Shown here: positions 42,770 to 55,560 of the stretch, piece after piece
Layout: each line of letters opens with the position of its first letter
How positions within the stretch are numbered: position 1 is the stretch's first letter
From: Zygaena filipendulae
Lineage: Eukaryota > Arthropoda > Insecta > Lepidoptera > Zygaenidae
Direction: 5' to 3'
DNA length: 64,000 nucleotides
NCBI GenBank assembly: GCA_907165275.2
Contig: OU015651.1
Coordinates: 11,368,501 to 11,432,500 of the forward strand
Notes under the pieces: generated by a model
The model's database searches: none
What the model was told of the DNA's origin: nothing
Seen by the model: only the letters and a program-made list of their open reading frames with translations
Position numbers and translations under genes: made by a program

Positions 42770-44220
42770 CCTAATTGGCAATCGGGTTACTGGGGTCAGG
42801 CGCAATTTTCTGCTGTGTTGCCTTTCCCTCCAGACATAATGGCATCTTTATCGAAATCGAGAGACATTTACCCTAGAAAATATAGCCTACCCTTAACAAT
42901 AAAATCCTTACTTAAAGAAAACCACTTTTAAATGTAATGTTGAGTAAGCTGGTATAAATATTAACTAATGTTGATATAATATATGAACATATCTTACGAA
43001 ACCTTGTATTCAACATCAGTCACGTTTAACTCAATTGTAACTTGTGAGATGTTGAGATGTTCATGTGTAACACATCTATATACCAGTTCACGAATAAAAT
43101 GTCGAATGCTATAAACTTTAGGTGTAAAGAACAAACAATATACAAATATTTACAATACTTTGGTAGATATGTATATGTAGCCTAAACTCCTAAAGTTTAT
43201 CTAATAAATAGCATCAAAAATGAAAATTCTAGTTTTTATAGCAGGAAACATTACTAAGCGGGACGTTAACGATTCCACAAGTCTATTTCCACTCAATATC
43301 ATTTCGGTCTCGCGTTTTGAAATGTCATAAATGGGTAAGTTGCATGCAAAACTACTCCTTAGTTGATGGGTTTAAATATGAGGTTGGTTTGCACGAACAC
43401 ATTTGAATTAGGTATAAGGCATAAACTACAATGCAATGAGTTGCCCGATGAATCTAGACTATAGAACCATCTAGACCTAAAAGTCATCGGACAATTTATA
43501 CCTATTTATACATATGTAGGTATTTTCAGATGGGGGACATATTAAAGCACTCGAAAATTCTTGCTTTCATATAACTAATAAAAAATATATACACATGAAA
43601 AATCTTAAAAAACAATAAAATGAAATTTTGAATGAAGCTTCATGTGTAAAATATCTCTATGATGATACCGTAAATATTATTATTGACAAACGCGAAAGCT
43701 TACTGCTTCCATAATAAGTATATAATACATAGTTACACACTTACTTAATAAATTGTATAAGCTGATTGTAACGGTTGTTTCAAGTACATGACATAAAACA
43801 TAATACCAATACTTGCTAAGAGCCGTTGAATGCACGGATTCATATCAGTTTAATAATATATAATTTAAACACTCACTTTATCAGTTAAACATTTAATGGA
43901 CAACAACTTTAATCCCTTATCATTTATTAGTATGCCGCTCACAAGCAAGGTCGTAAAAATGCACTATAATCTCTTTAGAGTCACAATTCAAGTGAAACCT
44001 TCTAGGGAAAAGCTGGCTCTACCAAGAACTCAGCTAAGTCAGCTAAGAACTATTTCAATTGAATATACCTCAATTTGCATTCTCGCCAAAAAGGATGTTA
44101 TCTGGACATATATAAATAAAATTAAAGTGTCTGTGTGTAATTTGAAATTAACAGCTTTTCACTGAATGCATAATTATACGAAAGTATATACCTACCTACG
44201 GTACTGACACCGATATTATA
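42770..44220. other. AT-rich non-coding stretch
   Basis: No gene or strong repeat recognised. Confidence 0.5.
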
Positions 44221-44257
44221 CTATGTACTGACATCAAAAAATCAAAATTTAAAATTT

Positions 44258-44445
44258 TTCTCTGTTGGTCTGTCTGTCCGTTTGTTCCGGGTAATCTTTG
44301 AAACACCTGGACCGATTTTAACGCGACTTTCACTGGCATATAGCTGATGTTATAAGGAGTATCTATCTTAGGCTAGTTTTATCCCGGAATTCCCGCGGGA
44401 TCTCTGAAATTAACGCAGGTGAAACCTCGGGGAACAGCTAGTTAA
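44258..44445 (+). repeat. Lepidoptera short repeat, diverged 5' part
   Basis: CTGTTGGTCTGTCTGTCCGT, then TATCCCGGAATTCCCGCGGG, ending CTCGGGGAACAGCTAGTTAA. Confidence 0.8.
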
Positions 44446-45026
44446 ATATAAAACTGTTAATGGGATGTAATTATAAAAAAAAATAATAGGAATAATTTTA
44501 AATTTATCACTCGTTTTTGGCGCGATAGGACGTAAATAAAGTACGCTTGTAGGGAACTTGCATAATCTATTTATTCAAGATAATGTTAAAGATTTCGCTT
44601 AACCAACTGTTTTAGCCCGAACCGGAATTATAGCTTTTCAACAGCGACACGAGTGGTTCTATTACTTGACATTATTAGCGATGTTTGAGCAATGCGAAAT
44701 TATTTATCTGTTAACTGTTAGCCTGAAATAAGGCTATTTATACCTATAGTGAAACTGGCTCTAGCTAGTCCGCGTGAACCAATCAACGCGATATGAGAGA
44801 AATGGGTGATAAATTGAAAGTGCTCTCATACCAACGCTTATAGATATTGGTATAATATGCTGTTTAAATATGCTATGTAATAATATGACTAGAAAGAATC
44901 GTCTATATAAACTCAACAATTATTTAGTATTTCTGTTAGTGATAATTAATTGGAACGCCTCCCGCTATTATTCCTATATTTAAAATAAAGACTCGCCTCC
45001 ATTTACTACTGACCAGTTTTTATACT

Positions 45027-45167
45027 TGGCGTATATCCTTACTAATATTAAAAATGTTAAAGTGAGTTTGTTTGTTGGTTTGTTACGCTTTCTCGGGTAC
45101 TTTTTATTCCGGAATTCCCACGGAAACTCCAAAATTACCGCGGCTGTAACCACAGGGAACAACTAGT
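45027..45167 (+). repeat. Lepidoptera short repeat, internally deleted
   Basis: TATCCTTACTAATATTAAAA to CCACAGGGAACAACTAGTCG. About 60 bp shorter than full copies; the middle is missing. Confidence 0.8.
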
Positions 45168-45220
45168 CGTCTAGGTATATGTAGTTTTTTCCTTACTTAA
45201 TATTTTAGGGTATTTTTTAT

Positions 45221-45490
45221 TTAGCCACAACACAGAGTTCCGTGGAAATCCGAAATTCACGCGGGCGGAACCACGTGGACCAGGTAGTACTAGTTAGCTA
45301 CACTAATACAATATTATAAAGATTTTTTTGTATGTTTGTTTGTAATGGATAAACGGAAGAATCTACTTAACCGATTTTAAAATTCATTCACTTATAAGGT
45401 GTTGCCGAGTGATATAATGTATTTTTATCCCGGAATTTCCACGAGAAATCCGAAATTAACGCGAGCGGAACCGTGGGGGATCGACTATTA
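45221..45490 (+). repeat. Two further short-repeat copies in tandem
   Basis: 45221-45295 is a 3' fragment (AATTCACGCGGGCGGAACC). 45300-45485 is a longer diverged copy (ACACTAATACAATATTATAA to GGAACCGTGGGGGATCGACT). With the copy at 45027 they make a local cluster. Confidence 0.7.
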
Positions 45491-45988
45491 TGAAAACAAT
45501 GAGGATCAACGAAGAAGAGCACTACAGTTACACAGTGGTGGATGTATGTTTGTTATTAATATCGGAAGCAGCGCGCATCGAGCGCCGAGTGTGGCACGTA
45601 CCTACGAGTAAACTGGTGTGTAAATATTGCTCTCACGTCTGGCCACGCTCGTGTCGGTTTGTTTTAACAACCGATTTACAATGACAAATGGTAGCCAACG
45701 ATGACAGCCGCTGCCCGATTACAGGCCTAACCGAACGCTAACAGTCTATAATTAGGAAGGCAGCGCCAAGCGCCACATAAACACTCACTTACCAAATCAT
45801 AAGCAGCAATACGGGAGTTTACCATGTACAGGGCGTCCTTAAAGAAAGATTTGATCCATTCAAATTGCTACCTATATATACCTACAGAACATTTATTCCA
45901 AATCATATAGCTCGGCTTTAAGAAATTTGTCACTATGGAACATTTCTCGTAAAATCCCCGCGTTAGGCTGTGTGTAAGAATTTTACAA

Positions 45989-46053
45989 ACAGTGATACCG
46001 TCAATTCAGTGCATTATGTGTCGGCCATATTGCACTGAATTGACGGTAACTGT
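45989..46053. ncRNA. Candidate hairpin RNA (or small foldback)
   Basis: Perfect 18-bp arms TACCGTCAATTCAGTGCA (45996-46013) and reverse complement (46031-46048) enclose a 17-nt loop. A further 5 bp (ACAGT/ACTGT) pair beyond a 2-nt bulge, giving a 65-nt hairpin with pre-microRNA-like size. Both orientations fold. No microRNA family was recognised; an old transposon fold-back is equally possible. Confidence 0.3.
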
Positions 46054-46717
46054 GTGCTTCCTGTAATCTTTAAAAAGTTTGAGCGGATTATTCCTCACGC
46101 TTACATCACATCCTGTACAGTACCGACCTGCAATTCAGGTTATTTACCTACTCGTATGTTTGCGTTTCGGGTTCGTGGTACTGTAGATAATAGAGTAAGT
46201 AGATTTTTTTTATTAAATCGATTTCTAATATTAGTTTTAATTAATTTTAACTGTCTTGTGTCTCTATTTTTAAATAAATAGGTAATTTTCGTTTTTCTGT
46301 TTTTCTTTCGATGACTATAGTTCGGAAAAAATCTGCGGTTCCTATGATAGATCCTAATAGTATGATAGATCCATATCGATTGACATGCGCACTACGTCTC
46401 TGAGATATTGTGTTGCGTTTACGCAGTTAGCCAATCAAATTTTTTTTGGAACACCTTGTATAGTTGCTTATTTATTTTATATAATGGACTCTGTAATACC
46501 TGCTCTATAATATAGAGCACGCCCGTTTTGTGTCTAAAGTAGTTACGATTATAATGCATTTCCAAAATGTAGGCATTCCATAAACGCTGATATTAAAATA
46601 ATCCGAAATAAACAACAGCATTTTCAACTCGGAGATCTAAATCCCCAACCTGTGTTCGCAGAGGAGTGACCTATCAATTTTTAGACGTTTGATGTAAAAA
46701 ACAGTCTGTTATTATTT

Positions 46718-47030
46718 AAACTAGCTGTTCCCCGTGATTTTACCCGCATTAGTTTCGGAAATCCCGCGGGTATTCCAAGATGAAAGTACTTACTACCCCA
46801 TATTTTTTTCTGTAGGTATAGGCACCTACCCTTGACAACGTGTAATATGCAAAATTTAATGTAGTTTCTTCTGCGTTAATTTTGAAGTTCCCGTAGGAAT
46901 TCTTGGATAAAAAGTAGCCTGTCCTTCTTTGTACCCCTGAAAAAGTGTATGCAAAACTTGGTGGTGATCGATTGAGCCGTTCCAGCCGTGAAAGCGTAAC
47001 AAGCAAACAAACAAACTCACTTTCACATTT
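46718..47030 (-). repeat. Lepidoptera short repeats, composite
   Basis: Begins AACTAGCTGTTCCCCGTGAT. A second partial copy starts near 46865 (TTCTGCGTTAATTTTGAAGT) and ends at CACTTTCACATTTATAATAC. Confidence 0.75.
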
Positions 47031-47039
47031 ATAATACCT

Positions 47040-47262
47040 ACTAAATGTGCCCCGCGGTTTCACCCGCGGTTTCACCCGCAGTAATTTCGGAGTACCCGCG
47101 GGAATTCCGGGATAAAAAGTACCCTATGTCCTTTTCTGTATCCCTGACAACGTTCATGCCAAATTTCATCCAAATCCGTTCAGCCGTTTTTGCGTGATTG
47201 GGTAACAAACATCCAAACACCCACACTTTCACATTTATAATATTAGTAGGATTAGTAAGGAT
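47040..47262 (-). repeat. Complete Lepidoptera short repeat
   Basis: TGCCCCGCGGTTTCACCCGC (GGTTTCACCCGC duplicated) to TTTATAATATTAGTAGGATT. One of the best-preserved copies. Confidence 0.9.
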
Positions 47263-47269
47263 TGCTTAA

Positions 47270-48100
47270 AGTGTAGTAGAGTATACTCGTAAAACTACAC
47301 ACTTAAATTATGAACTTTGTAGACTTGGAAAATGTGCGTTACTGAGGAGAATAAATAAACGTTCATTGCATTCATTCACTTTGCTCGCGCCCGCTTAGGT
47401 ACTGCACGCCAGTCACTTCCGCTGCTTGCTGAATTATTTCTCTTAACGTACAAAAAGAAGTATAAATTCAATAAAAGAAGGAAATAAAATAATATTTGCT
47501 ACTTGACAGTCAAGGAGTAAAGTACTTAAATACATTAACTACATACACAAAAGCATGCATAGCTCTTGGTTCCGTATTATTATTCAAAAGCGATGAGTAC
47601 ACAATTACGCGTACGCAAATTGGTGCTCGGAACTCGTTTTAAACGTACTCACTTATGTGCGCACACGTTCCACTGCCGTTGAATGACTCTATTGACTATG
47701 TGTTGTGGAGAAGTCATTTCTACTACGCAAATTCACCACTTCGCGTACAATCTTGAAGAACCAATAACGATAACAGAAATTTAAAGTATCTATTATTTCA
47801 GTTTCTTTATTGGTAACTGAGGTGTTAATCTACTAAAATACTAATTAATTGTTTCTTTGTTTATTTTTTTTTGTGTGTGGTGCTGGAATAAAAGTAGTTT
47901 TTCTCTTTCTTCCTTTTCTAATTTCTTGTTTGCTAGACTTTTTCGCTACGTTATAATTGGCAAAAATATTATAAAACTTAAAAAAAAAATTTTTTTGCTT
48001 GATTTGCTATTTTAAATATTTCTATAGTAGGTAATTTTTGAAAGTTGAATTACTTAAAGTTCGTTTAATACCGTTGATTGGACTACATTTTAAAAAAGTA
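47270..48100. other. AT-rich non-coding stretch
   Basis: Nothing recognised. Confidence 0.5.
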
Positions 48101-48109
48101 CTTTGTTCG

Positions 48110-48171
48110 ACAGTCAGCTGCGATGACAAAAGTGAAAAATAGGTTTTAAATTTATTGACGCAGCTGACTGT
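48110..48171. mobile_element. Very short inverted-repeat element (ACAGTCAGCTGCG)
   Basis: Perfect 13-bp ends ACAGTCAGCTGCG / CGCAGCTGACTGT, 62 bp overall. Its ends resemble those of 38624-38741, so this is probably an internally deleted member of the same family. Confidence 0.65.
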
Positions 48172-48441
48172 AAGTGCCAACAGCTTGTACTTGAATCCAA
48201 CATTGTACCCAACTTTACAGTTTATAATAATTTATTATCTCTTAAATGAAATCTACAACCGGTCGTGGTTTTCATAATCATCAAATATAAAAAAAATCTT
48301 GTTGTACATAATCTTTGACCTGAAATTAAGGTAATTTTTCTCTGAAGCAACTCATTGTTTATTTAATTTTAATATATTCTACCGATCTCTATAGATATAA
48401 TGGAATGATCGTTATTAAAACTACTTATATCTATTTACATA

Positions 48442-48470
48442 TCATGGACCAATAATTCTATGGTCCATGA
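48442..48470. repeat. Palindrome of the CATGGACCAAT family
   Basis: TCATGGACCA and TGGTCCATGA flank ATAATTCTA. Related palindromes at 26948-26965 and 60304-60338. Confidence 0.75.
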
Positions 48471-48479
48471 TACATATGT

Positions 48480-51400
48480 ACTTTATGAGTTACTTATTTA
48501 ACGCATATTTGAAAGGTTTCTTCACAAATATGCAATCAACTTTATGTATTTATTAGTAACCAAACACTGGACGTAAACGAGAGTTTAAATAAAAGTGGTT
48601 TATCTTAGTAGGTATGGATGTTTCAGACACGATTTTAATGTACATAATGATATGTGTAGTGTTGTCATTATTTCTATAAATTTTGGGTTATTTTTAAATA
48701 CATAGATCACACTTTTTGTAAGGTATCGGCCCTTTTATCACCCTTCCTTCCGTCACTCTGTTTTGAAACTTAAAACAGAATTTGTTTAAATTCATTTAGC
48801 TCTCAAAAGTAATAAGTTATGTTGTAAGGATTAAGTACAAAAAATCTAAAGCGAATAGGTTAATTATTGTATTTACAGTATTAATTTATGCACGAGTTAA
48901 CTATATAAAGAATAATACTTTATCATTGTATAAAAACCTTTGTAGCGAGACGGTTGTGAGATTGAACACTAGAAAAATAAAAACCTACGTGCTTGATGTT
49001 TTCTCTCTTTAAAATGCATACACATCAATCCGTGTAAAGTGCTTTTGAATGACACATTAAGACGAAGTGGCACCTATGAGTAGTTATCGTATATTTTCAT
49101 CATTGAAAGCTTGTGCTAATTGCCAATCAAGAACACATCACTTGGCTTCGGTGGTAACGAACTATACCTATAGTTGCAGCTGGAAGCGGTACACAGTATA
49201 ATAATTTGCTGACTGCATAAAATAAACTTTTTTTCAGATCTTTAGCGGCAATAGTGACACCACACCGTCATGTCGTAGATATATTTGTGTCAGTTGAGTA
49301 AAAATAACGATTGTATTCCGTACAGTTACTCATTCTGAATAAAGTCTTTATCTATTCAAGCTTTTACAAGACGGGGACTTAAGGCCTAACGGGCCACTCT
49401 CTACCTTTAGGTAGAGCACAGAGTACTTAGGCCGTGTGGTGCTTGAAACGAAATTAAAATCAAATGCCAAAAAATGTTTAAAGTATCAAATGTTGTTTTT
49501 TCTAATTAATATCCAATCGGAAGATTTGAGACATGTTTTTTAATTAATTTTCTGTGGAGCCTGTACCCAAAATATCGCCTCCAAATAGCCATAACTCATT
49601 CGATTGTAAGTAGTTGCATTATAAAAGTACAGTAGAAACAAAAAAGCGTGTGCAGTGTATGTAAGTAGATACTTGGAACGTTACGTTAATTTTCATAAAA
49701 CCTATAAGTTAAAATTAGTACCGCTTAGCTACATTTTCTTGAATTATACGTTCAAAAACTTACTTCCAGTAATATTTTTATGTTGAATGTCATGAAATGG
49801 CCCGAGCGGCTGTCTGGATGCAGACAGCGCATTGCGAGCATCACGTAATGCATCCGCAATGGCCTTAGCACGAATACTGTGCTTATGTCATTCGCACGTT
49901 ACTAACAGGCGTGCATGTGCGATGCTATTTTACTATCCACCTATGTACTTAAGGCTTGTAAACTCACGTAAACACATGCTTGCCAATTTATTACCTAGAC
50001 GTGGTTATGGTAATTTCTAAAGATAAATAATTATAGGAAATATAGTACGTTATCTTAATTTAATATCGATACAGGTTGTGATTTAAACTATTAATTTTAA
50101 GCCCTCTATAACGTCAGCAGCGTCATACTATTAGTGAACCTATATATAGGGTATTTGGGTATTATCATAAACTTGCGAACACAATTACTAAATATTAGTT
50201 TTTTGTTTTTTATGTTCTTATACGTTTACATATATTTTTTTATATAATATATAAACGAATAGGAATATCTAAATGTAGGTGTCCATTTCAGGTGAGAATC
50301 GAATAGTTTAAACACCCCTATTTAATACGTCCCTCGTATAACTTTATACGCAGTAGGTATATCTAAGCGGGATGTACCTAAGGCGACACCTTAATCTCGA
50401 TATGTACATATTATAATTATCATAAAATACAAACAAACTTAATTTTGCGTTTCTATTTGAAAAAGTCATCAGTGGAACAATTATTACGCATTCCGAGAAT
50501 ATGCGATACAATCTATTATTTATTATACAATACATCGAAATAATCACAGCTTTTCCTGTCACGCATTCAACATACGTACCTACATACAGTGTGTCTACAA
50601 TGGCCGCTGATTGTAGAGCTGTATAGCCATTGTTAGCGTTAGAGTAAAACGTAATTATTTACGTAATTGTAGATGAAAAAATTATATACTACGTAAAACA
50701 TTACCTACAAGCAGTAAGTATATCAAGTAAGACCAAGGGAGTATCTATACCTAACTGGCACGTTACCGATACAGAATTAGAAAAGGAGATGACCTAATGT
50801 TTTAAGATGTCAAATAACAATTGACCATTTTAAATAAAAATACATTAAATTGTCCGAAGTATAACACTTGTTCGGAACTGTGGCAGTCGGCCACCGATGG
50901 AAGTGTCAACGTAAGATGGTCACGAATGAAATATGCGGGCAAACGGCGGCGATGCGAACTGACGAGGGTAGCTTTAAATTAAGGCAAGCACGAGATAAAC
51001 TGCGCCGTGTTAAACAAAATAAAATATTCGCAGATCAGTACCTAATTGAGAGGGTGATAATTCATGCCCCGCCACTACGAGCGTCCCTACTCGCAGCTAA
51101 AAACTTAATTATTTAGCTATATTAACTTAATTGGGTGCCAGTTTTCCTTATAGAAGATTTACATTGATATTCACACATGATTATAATTTAGAATTCAGAA
51201 AATAAGGATCTGTGCCGGTTCAATGTCCTTACATCCTGCGATGATCAACTAAATGTCTTCTTTGACCGTCGCATTGTTGAGGTTACCAAGCGTACACAAA
51301 TGATAAAGGACAATCATTCTTAAATTGAGCCCACATTATGTGCAATTTATTGTACAAGTGCGTTCTGACTTACCCTTACGTACACATTTAAACGCCGATC

Positions 51401-51590
51401 AGTAAAGTAATATAGTACTTACATCCGTTGATGCGTAAAGAAACAAAGTATCAAATTACTAGGTATAGTAATATAATTAAGTACCAATTAAGTAATTTAT
51501 GTTTTATCAATTTTCCCCGCCTAAGATTTTGAAATAAATTTGTAAGTTTTTTTTTACCAAAATTTGTGTCAAAGATTTTTCGTGAAATGT
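48480..51590. other. AT-rich non-coding stretch
   Basis: No gene recognised. Short hairpin near 49400-49428 (CTCTCTACCTTTAGGTAGAG). Confidence 0.5.
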
Positions 51591-51662
51591 GAAATACAAT
51601 ACTTGGGGCATTAAGTCCGGCTTTTGTACCATGATGTGCATAAATTTTAAATAAATAAATAA
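51590..51662 (+). repeat. LINE 3' tail (AAAT)n
   Basis: GGGGCATTAAGTCCGGCTTT, TGTACC, GTGCATAAATTTTAAATAAA; same type as 52998-53093. Confidence 0.65.
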
Positions 51663-51679
51663 TTTGTAAAAGTGCTTAA

Positions 51680-51816
51680 GCCCGCTCCACATCCACGCGA
51701 GACCTTGCGAGAACGCGAGAAAACCACGAGAACGTTAATGTGGAGCCGATGTTCTCCGCCGTTTCTCGTGGTTTTCTCGCAAACTCGCAAGATTCTCGCG
51801 AGAATGTGGAGCGGGC
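51680..51816. mobile_element. Foldback MITE, 137 bp
   Basis: Ends GCCCGCTCCACAT / ATGTGGAGCGGGC are perfect. Most of the interior also pairs (CGAGAAAACCACGAGAACG against CGTTTCTCGTGGTTTTCTCG), so almost the whole element is one hairpin. Flanks are TTAA on the left and ATTA on the right. No coding. Confidence 0.85.
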
Positions 51817-52997
51817 ATTAGAGTATTTATCCAAAGTGAAGACATGTAAACTGTGATCTCGGAAACTAATATTCTACTAGAAAATGCCTGCCAACTTTCC
51901 GATAAACTTTTGGAGGAAAGCTTCATTTTATACAATGTGAACTGAAATATAGTATGTATTTACAATATTCACTTTTTATAATTTACTAGCTGTTCCCCGC
52001 GGTTTGATGAACGTGACCTTCTATTAAATAAAAACATCTGTTGAACGAACTTCGACGTTTTCTATATTTTTATAAACGAAATATTAGCATTTTTATATTC
52101 ATTCTCAAGTTTTTCCTACTTCATTACCTAACAAAAATACCTCTAAATCCTTTGCCATCATACCATCAGGCTCGATAAATGTCAAGCCGGCTTTGTTTCG
52201 ATTTCTATTAGATACACCGGGCATCTAGGTTGAGGGTTCAGGCAAAACTTATTTATTACCTCTTCAAGGGGATTAATATTGCGCCCGTGGGGTCGGTACA
52301 AATATAATGGAAATAACTGGATACCATCGTAAGTAACTTTATTGCCTAAAAGCGAAATTAGATTATTTTCCAAAAATAGACATTCAATTTTGACCTCAAA
52401 TAAATGGACTCATTTTAGTGACGGTTTTTATTTATACCTAATGTAAAATTTTCCAGCTGACCAACTGATACCTAAGACAGTTCTAACCATTGAATCTAGA
52501 GACAAAAAAAATTGTAGATATCTACACCGTACACGTATTGTATTGTATATTTAAGACGTACCTAACACATAGAGACTAGAACTTATTGTTTTCTTTGAGG
52601 AATTCTCTACAATACCTTAAAATTACCTGATTTAGCATAGAAAATACCTAGCGATTCAAAGTTATTTTGGAAGAAAATAAAACTCGCAATTTGTAAAAGT
52701 AATGTCATTTTTAAGAACGAAGAAGAAAAACAACGCGCAACGCAAGGCAAATCATCAGATTTTTGTAAAACTTTGCTGTGTAAGTATGACGTAACGTTTA
52801 TTACGTAACACACTAGTCAAATGTCGCTTCTAACTCGTAATTAAAACAGCAAGTACAATTAAGCATTTTTAATTACATATTTGCAAGCTCAACTTGTTAT
52901 CCAGTTTTGCCCAACGTTTGACGTTATAATTAAATATAGGTTGAATATTTAATCGATAGACATATTTTGTTTTAATTATTATCTAATAGACTAAATA

Positions 52998-53093
52998 ACT
53001 GGTTAACTGGTAGAGAATGCCGCAAGGCATTAGGTTCGCCATTTGTACACACTGTGCAATAAAGAATAAATAAATAAAATAAATAAATACTGA
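52998..53093 (+). repeat. LINE 3' tail with (AAAT)n
   Basis: ACTGGTTAACTGGTAGAGAA, TGCCGCAAGGCATTAGGTTC, GCCATTTGTACACACTGTGC, then AATAAA and (AAAT)n. This is a 3' end common in lepidopteran non-LTR elements, severely 5'-truncated. Confidence 0.75.
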
Positions 53094-55370
53094 AAAACGA
53101 AATCAGACTGTGCGATCTGGTTTTTACCACGTTTTTATTTTGTAAAAAGTTGTGAGTATGCTATTTGCTTAATAAGGAGCGGGTATAACATGCAAAGTAG
53201 GGTTGCCCTTAGTGCATATAGTGTAGTAAAATTTACTATCAACATGCAGGATGTGGATAAAAGAAGCGGGACCCAGATGTTAAAGTATTGATGACGAGAA
53301 ACAAAATTAGAAATCAGATTTACATATTTCTTTCACGTCGGGTTTCATTGAATACAAGCTGTGTCTGTGCCGATTGTTTTTCGGTTATTTACCATTAACT
53401 GCGCGCACACATCAACCAACCAAAGTTTCATGGTTATGAAATAATAGTATGGGAGTGCGTAGAGTACAAATAAACATACAAAGAAACATTGGTTTTCGTT
53501 TGACACGAGATGCACCCGAAAGTTTTGAGGTCCGGACCGCACCTCTCTAGGCTCAAGAAACGCCCGTCTACCACATAACGGTTGGCAGCCCTAATGCGAA
53601 CCGAATAGCCTGCACCTACGAATAGCTAGATTTGTATGATGTATCCTAAAATTATGTCACGACATTAGACTGCACCTATATTTTTTTAACTGATTGGTCA
53701 GACATTTGTACATAATCTCGCCTAATGGTAAACGAAGAAATAGACTAAGGTACGTGTTACACATCTGCCAATCAATTATATTATCTATTCACTCTGACTA
53801 GAGTGAAGAGATCCAAAATGTTGTCCTAGGGAAATATGTACTTTGGATCTCGTATTATTGTCATTATGTCACTAGATTAACATTCCTTCGTTGACACTTG
53901 ACCTTTTGTATAACTGATACAATTATGGAAGATTAAATCTATACGTTCTCGTATACCGCTGTGTGAATGCTTGCGTTATGTTTGTAATTTGCCACTAGAG
54001 AGTGCAGCATTAGGTTTTCTGTAGACCTAAGACTGAAGAATAATATAGGAGACGATGAAAGATTTTGTTATTGTTTTATATAGGCATAATAGGTAGGTAT
54101 GTTTTGGCAGTTCTCCAGGAGACTGTCACGTCCTATTTCGCAAAGGTCGCGGTGACGAAACTCTGTTACTGAATACAAAATGGAGGCGTCAATAATCGAT
54201 AGGTAAGAGTGAAATTTGACTTGTAACGATGAAATTAATTGAACAACATAATATGAAAAAGCAAAAAAACAAGCTTAAGAAATACAGAAAAATAAGTACT
54301 ATAGACCTTATGCTAGGATTTAAAAGGAGCAGTTTCCTCCACACAAAGTCGATATATATATACGATATAACTCGAACTCATCCCTGATGTAGGACTCACG
54401 AAGATTCCGCAACATGTCGGGTCGTTCCTGATGACGCGATTAACATTAAATTCAACACAAGACTGCCTTTATAATGTAGGCATGTATATACCTCTAACGC
54501 GGGCTGACCAGAAGATGAAAACTTGTATGGAAGTACGTTAAAGTTAGAGTTATGGAAATGAAAATCGTTATTAGGGGTCTGCTGAACACGTACCTATTTT
54601 AGCCCCCTTATTCACTATGACCAATAACATTCCTTGACCATAACACGCGTCCCAAAAAACAGTCCCAAAAGCTCCAGATGCCACAATATTAGAAATTAAT
54701 ACTGTATATACCATAAGATACGTTGTAAATGTATTTATTTGGAGTGAAATTTTTTTTGACCACGACGAAGAAGCATCTTTTGTTGCGCGTTATCTTAACG
54801 CGGCGTGTAATGATCATAGTTAATAAGGGCCCAGAGTTTTCATTAAATAATGAAACACGGTTCAAACCACGAGTGAACTATGGTATTTTTTTTTGTTTTT
54901 AACTTGATCAATCAAATGTGTAGGTACTTTATTACTGTGTAGCATGGAATTATTACTTAAAATATTCATGTGTAAAACTGAGTCGGGTAGGCGGAGTAGT
55001 CACACAAGTTTATAATATGTAAGTACACGTATTTGATACAGCAAGCGAATCGACACACGCATAGGTATGTACGAGTGTCGAGTACACATTGAACCAAGAT
55101 CACTTATCGGATGTTGACTCAAACAAATGTATATAGATCAATAACTATTTGTTTCGGACTCACATACGACTACTCGTACTAGGTAGGTATTGCGTACCCG
55201 ACTGGTTGTAATATAACGTTTTGTTGGAATACACGAGATTGTATCTTTGCAAACATCTTTGAGGTAAGAGAAGTTATTCAATATGTTCAGCTATTATATT
55301 TTTGTTCTGTTTTTTTTTTATAGGTATCTTTAATCATATTTATTTAACATATTTCTTTATTTATTTTATA
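53094..55370. other. AT-rich non-coding stretch
   Basis: No gene, RNA gene or repeat boundary recognised. Confidence 0.5.
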
Positions 55371-55375
55371 TTAGA

Positions 55376-55560
55376 TGTTAGGTACCTCGGCTTCGCTAGC
55401 GTTTGGGTAGATTTTGTCAATCGACTTTTTAACTAACTTTCTAGAACAGTACTTTTTTTTCGACAAAAGCTCCCCACGCCCTTTTCTATGAACCTGACAA
55501 CGTGTATGCGATTGAGCAGTTAAGGCATGAAAGCGTAACAAACATACAACAGCTTTTATA
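55376..55560 (-). repeat. Lepidoptera short repeat, diverged copy
   Basis: CCTCGGCTTCGCTAGCGTTT, TTTTCTATGAACCTGACAAC and GCATGAAAGCGTAACAAAC. Same variant start as 61146 (GGCTTCACTAGCGTTAATG). Confidence 0.65.
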
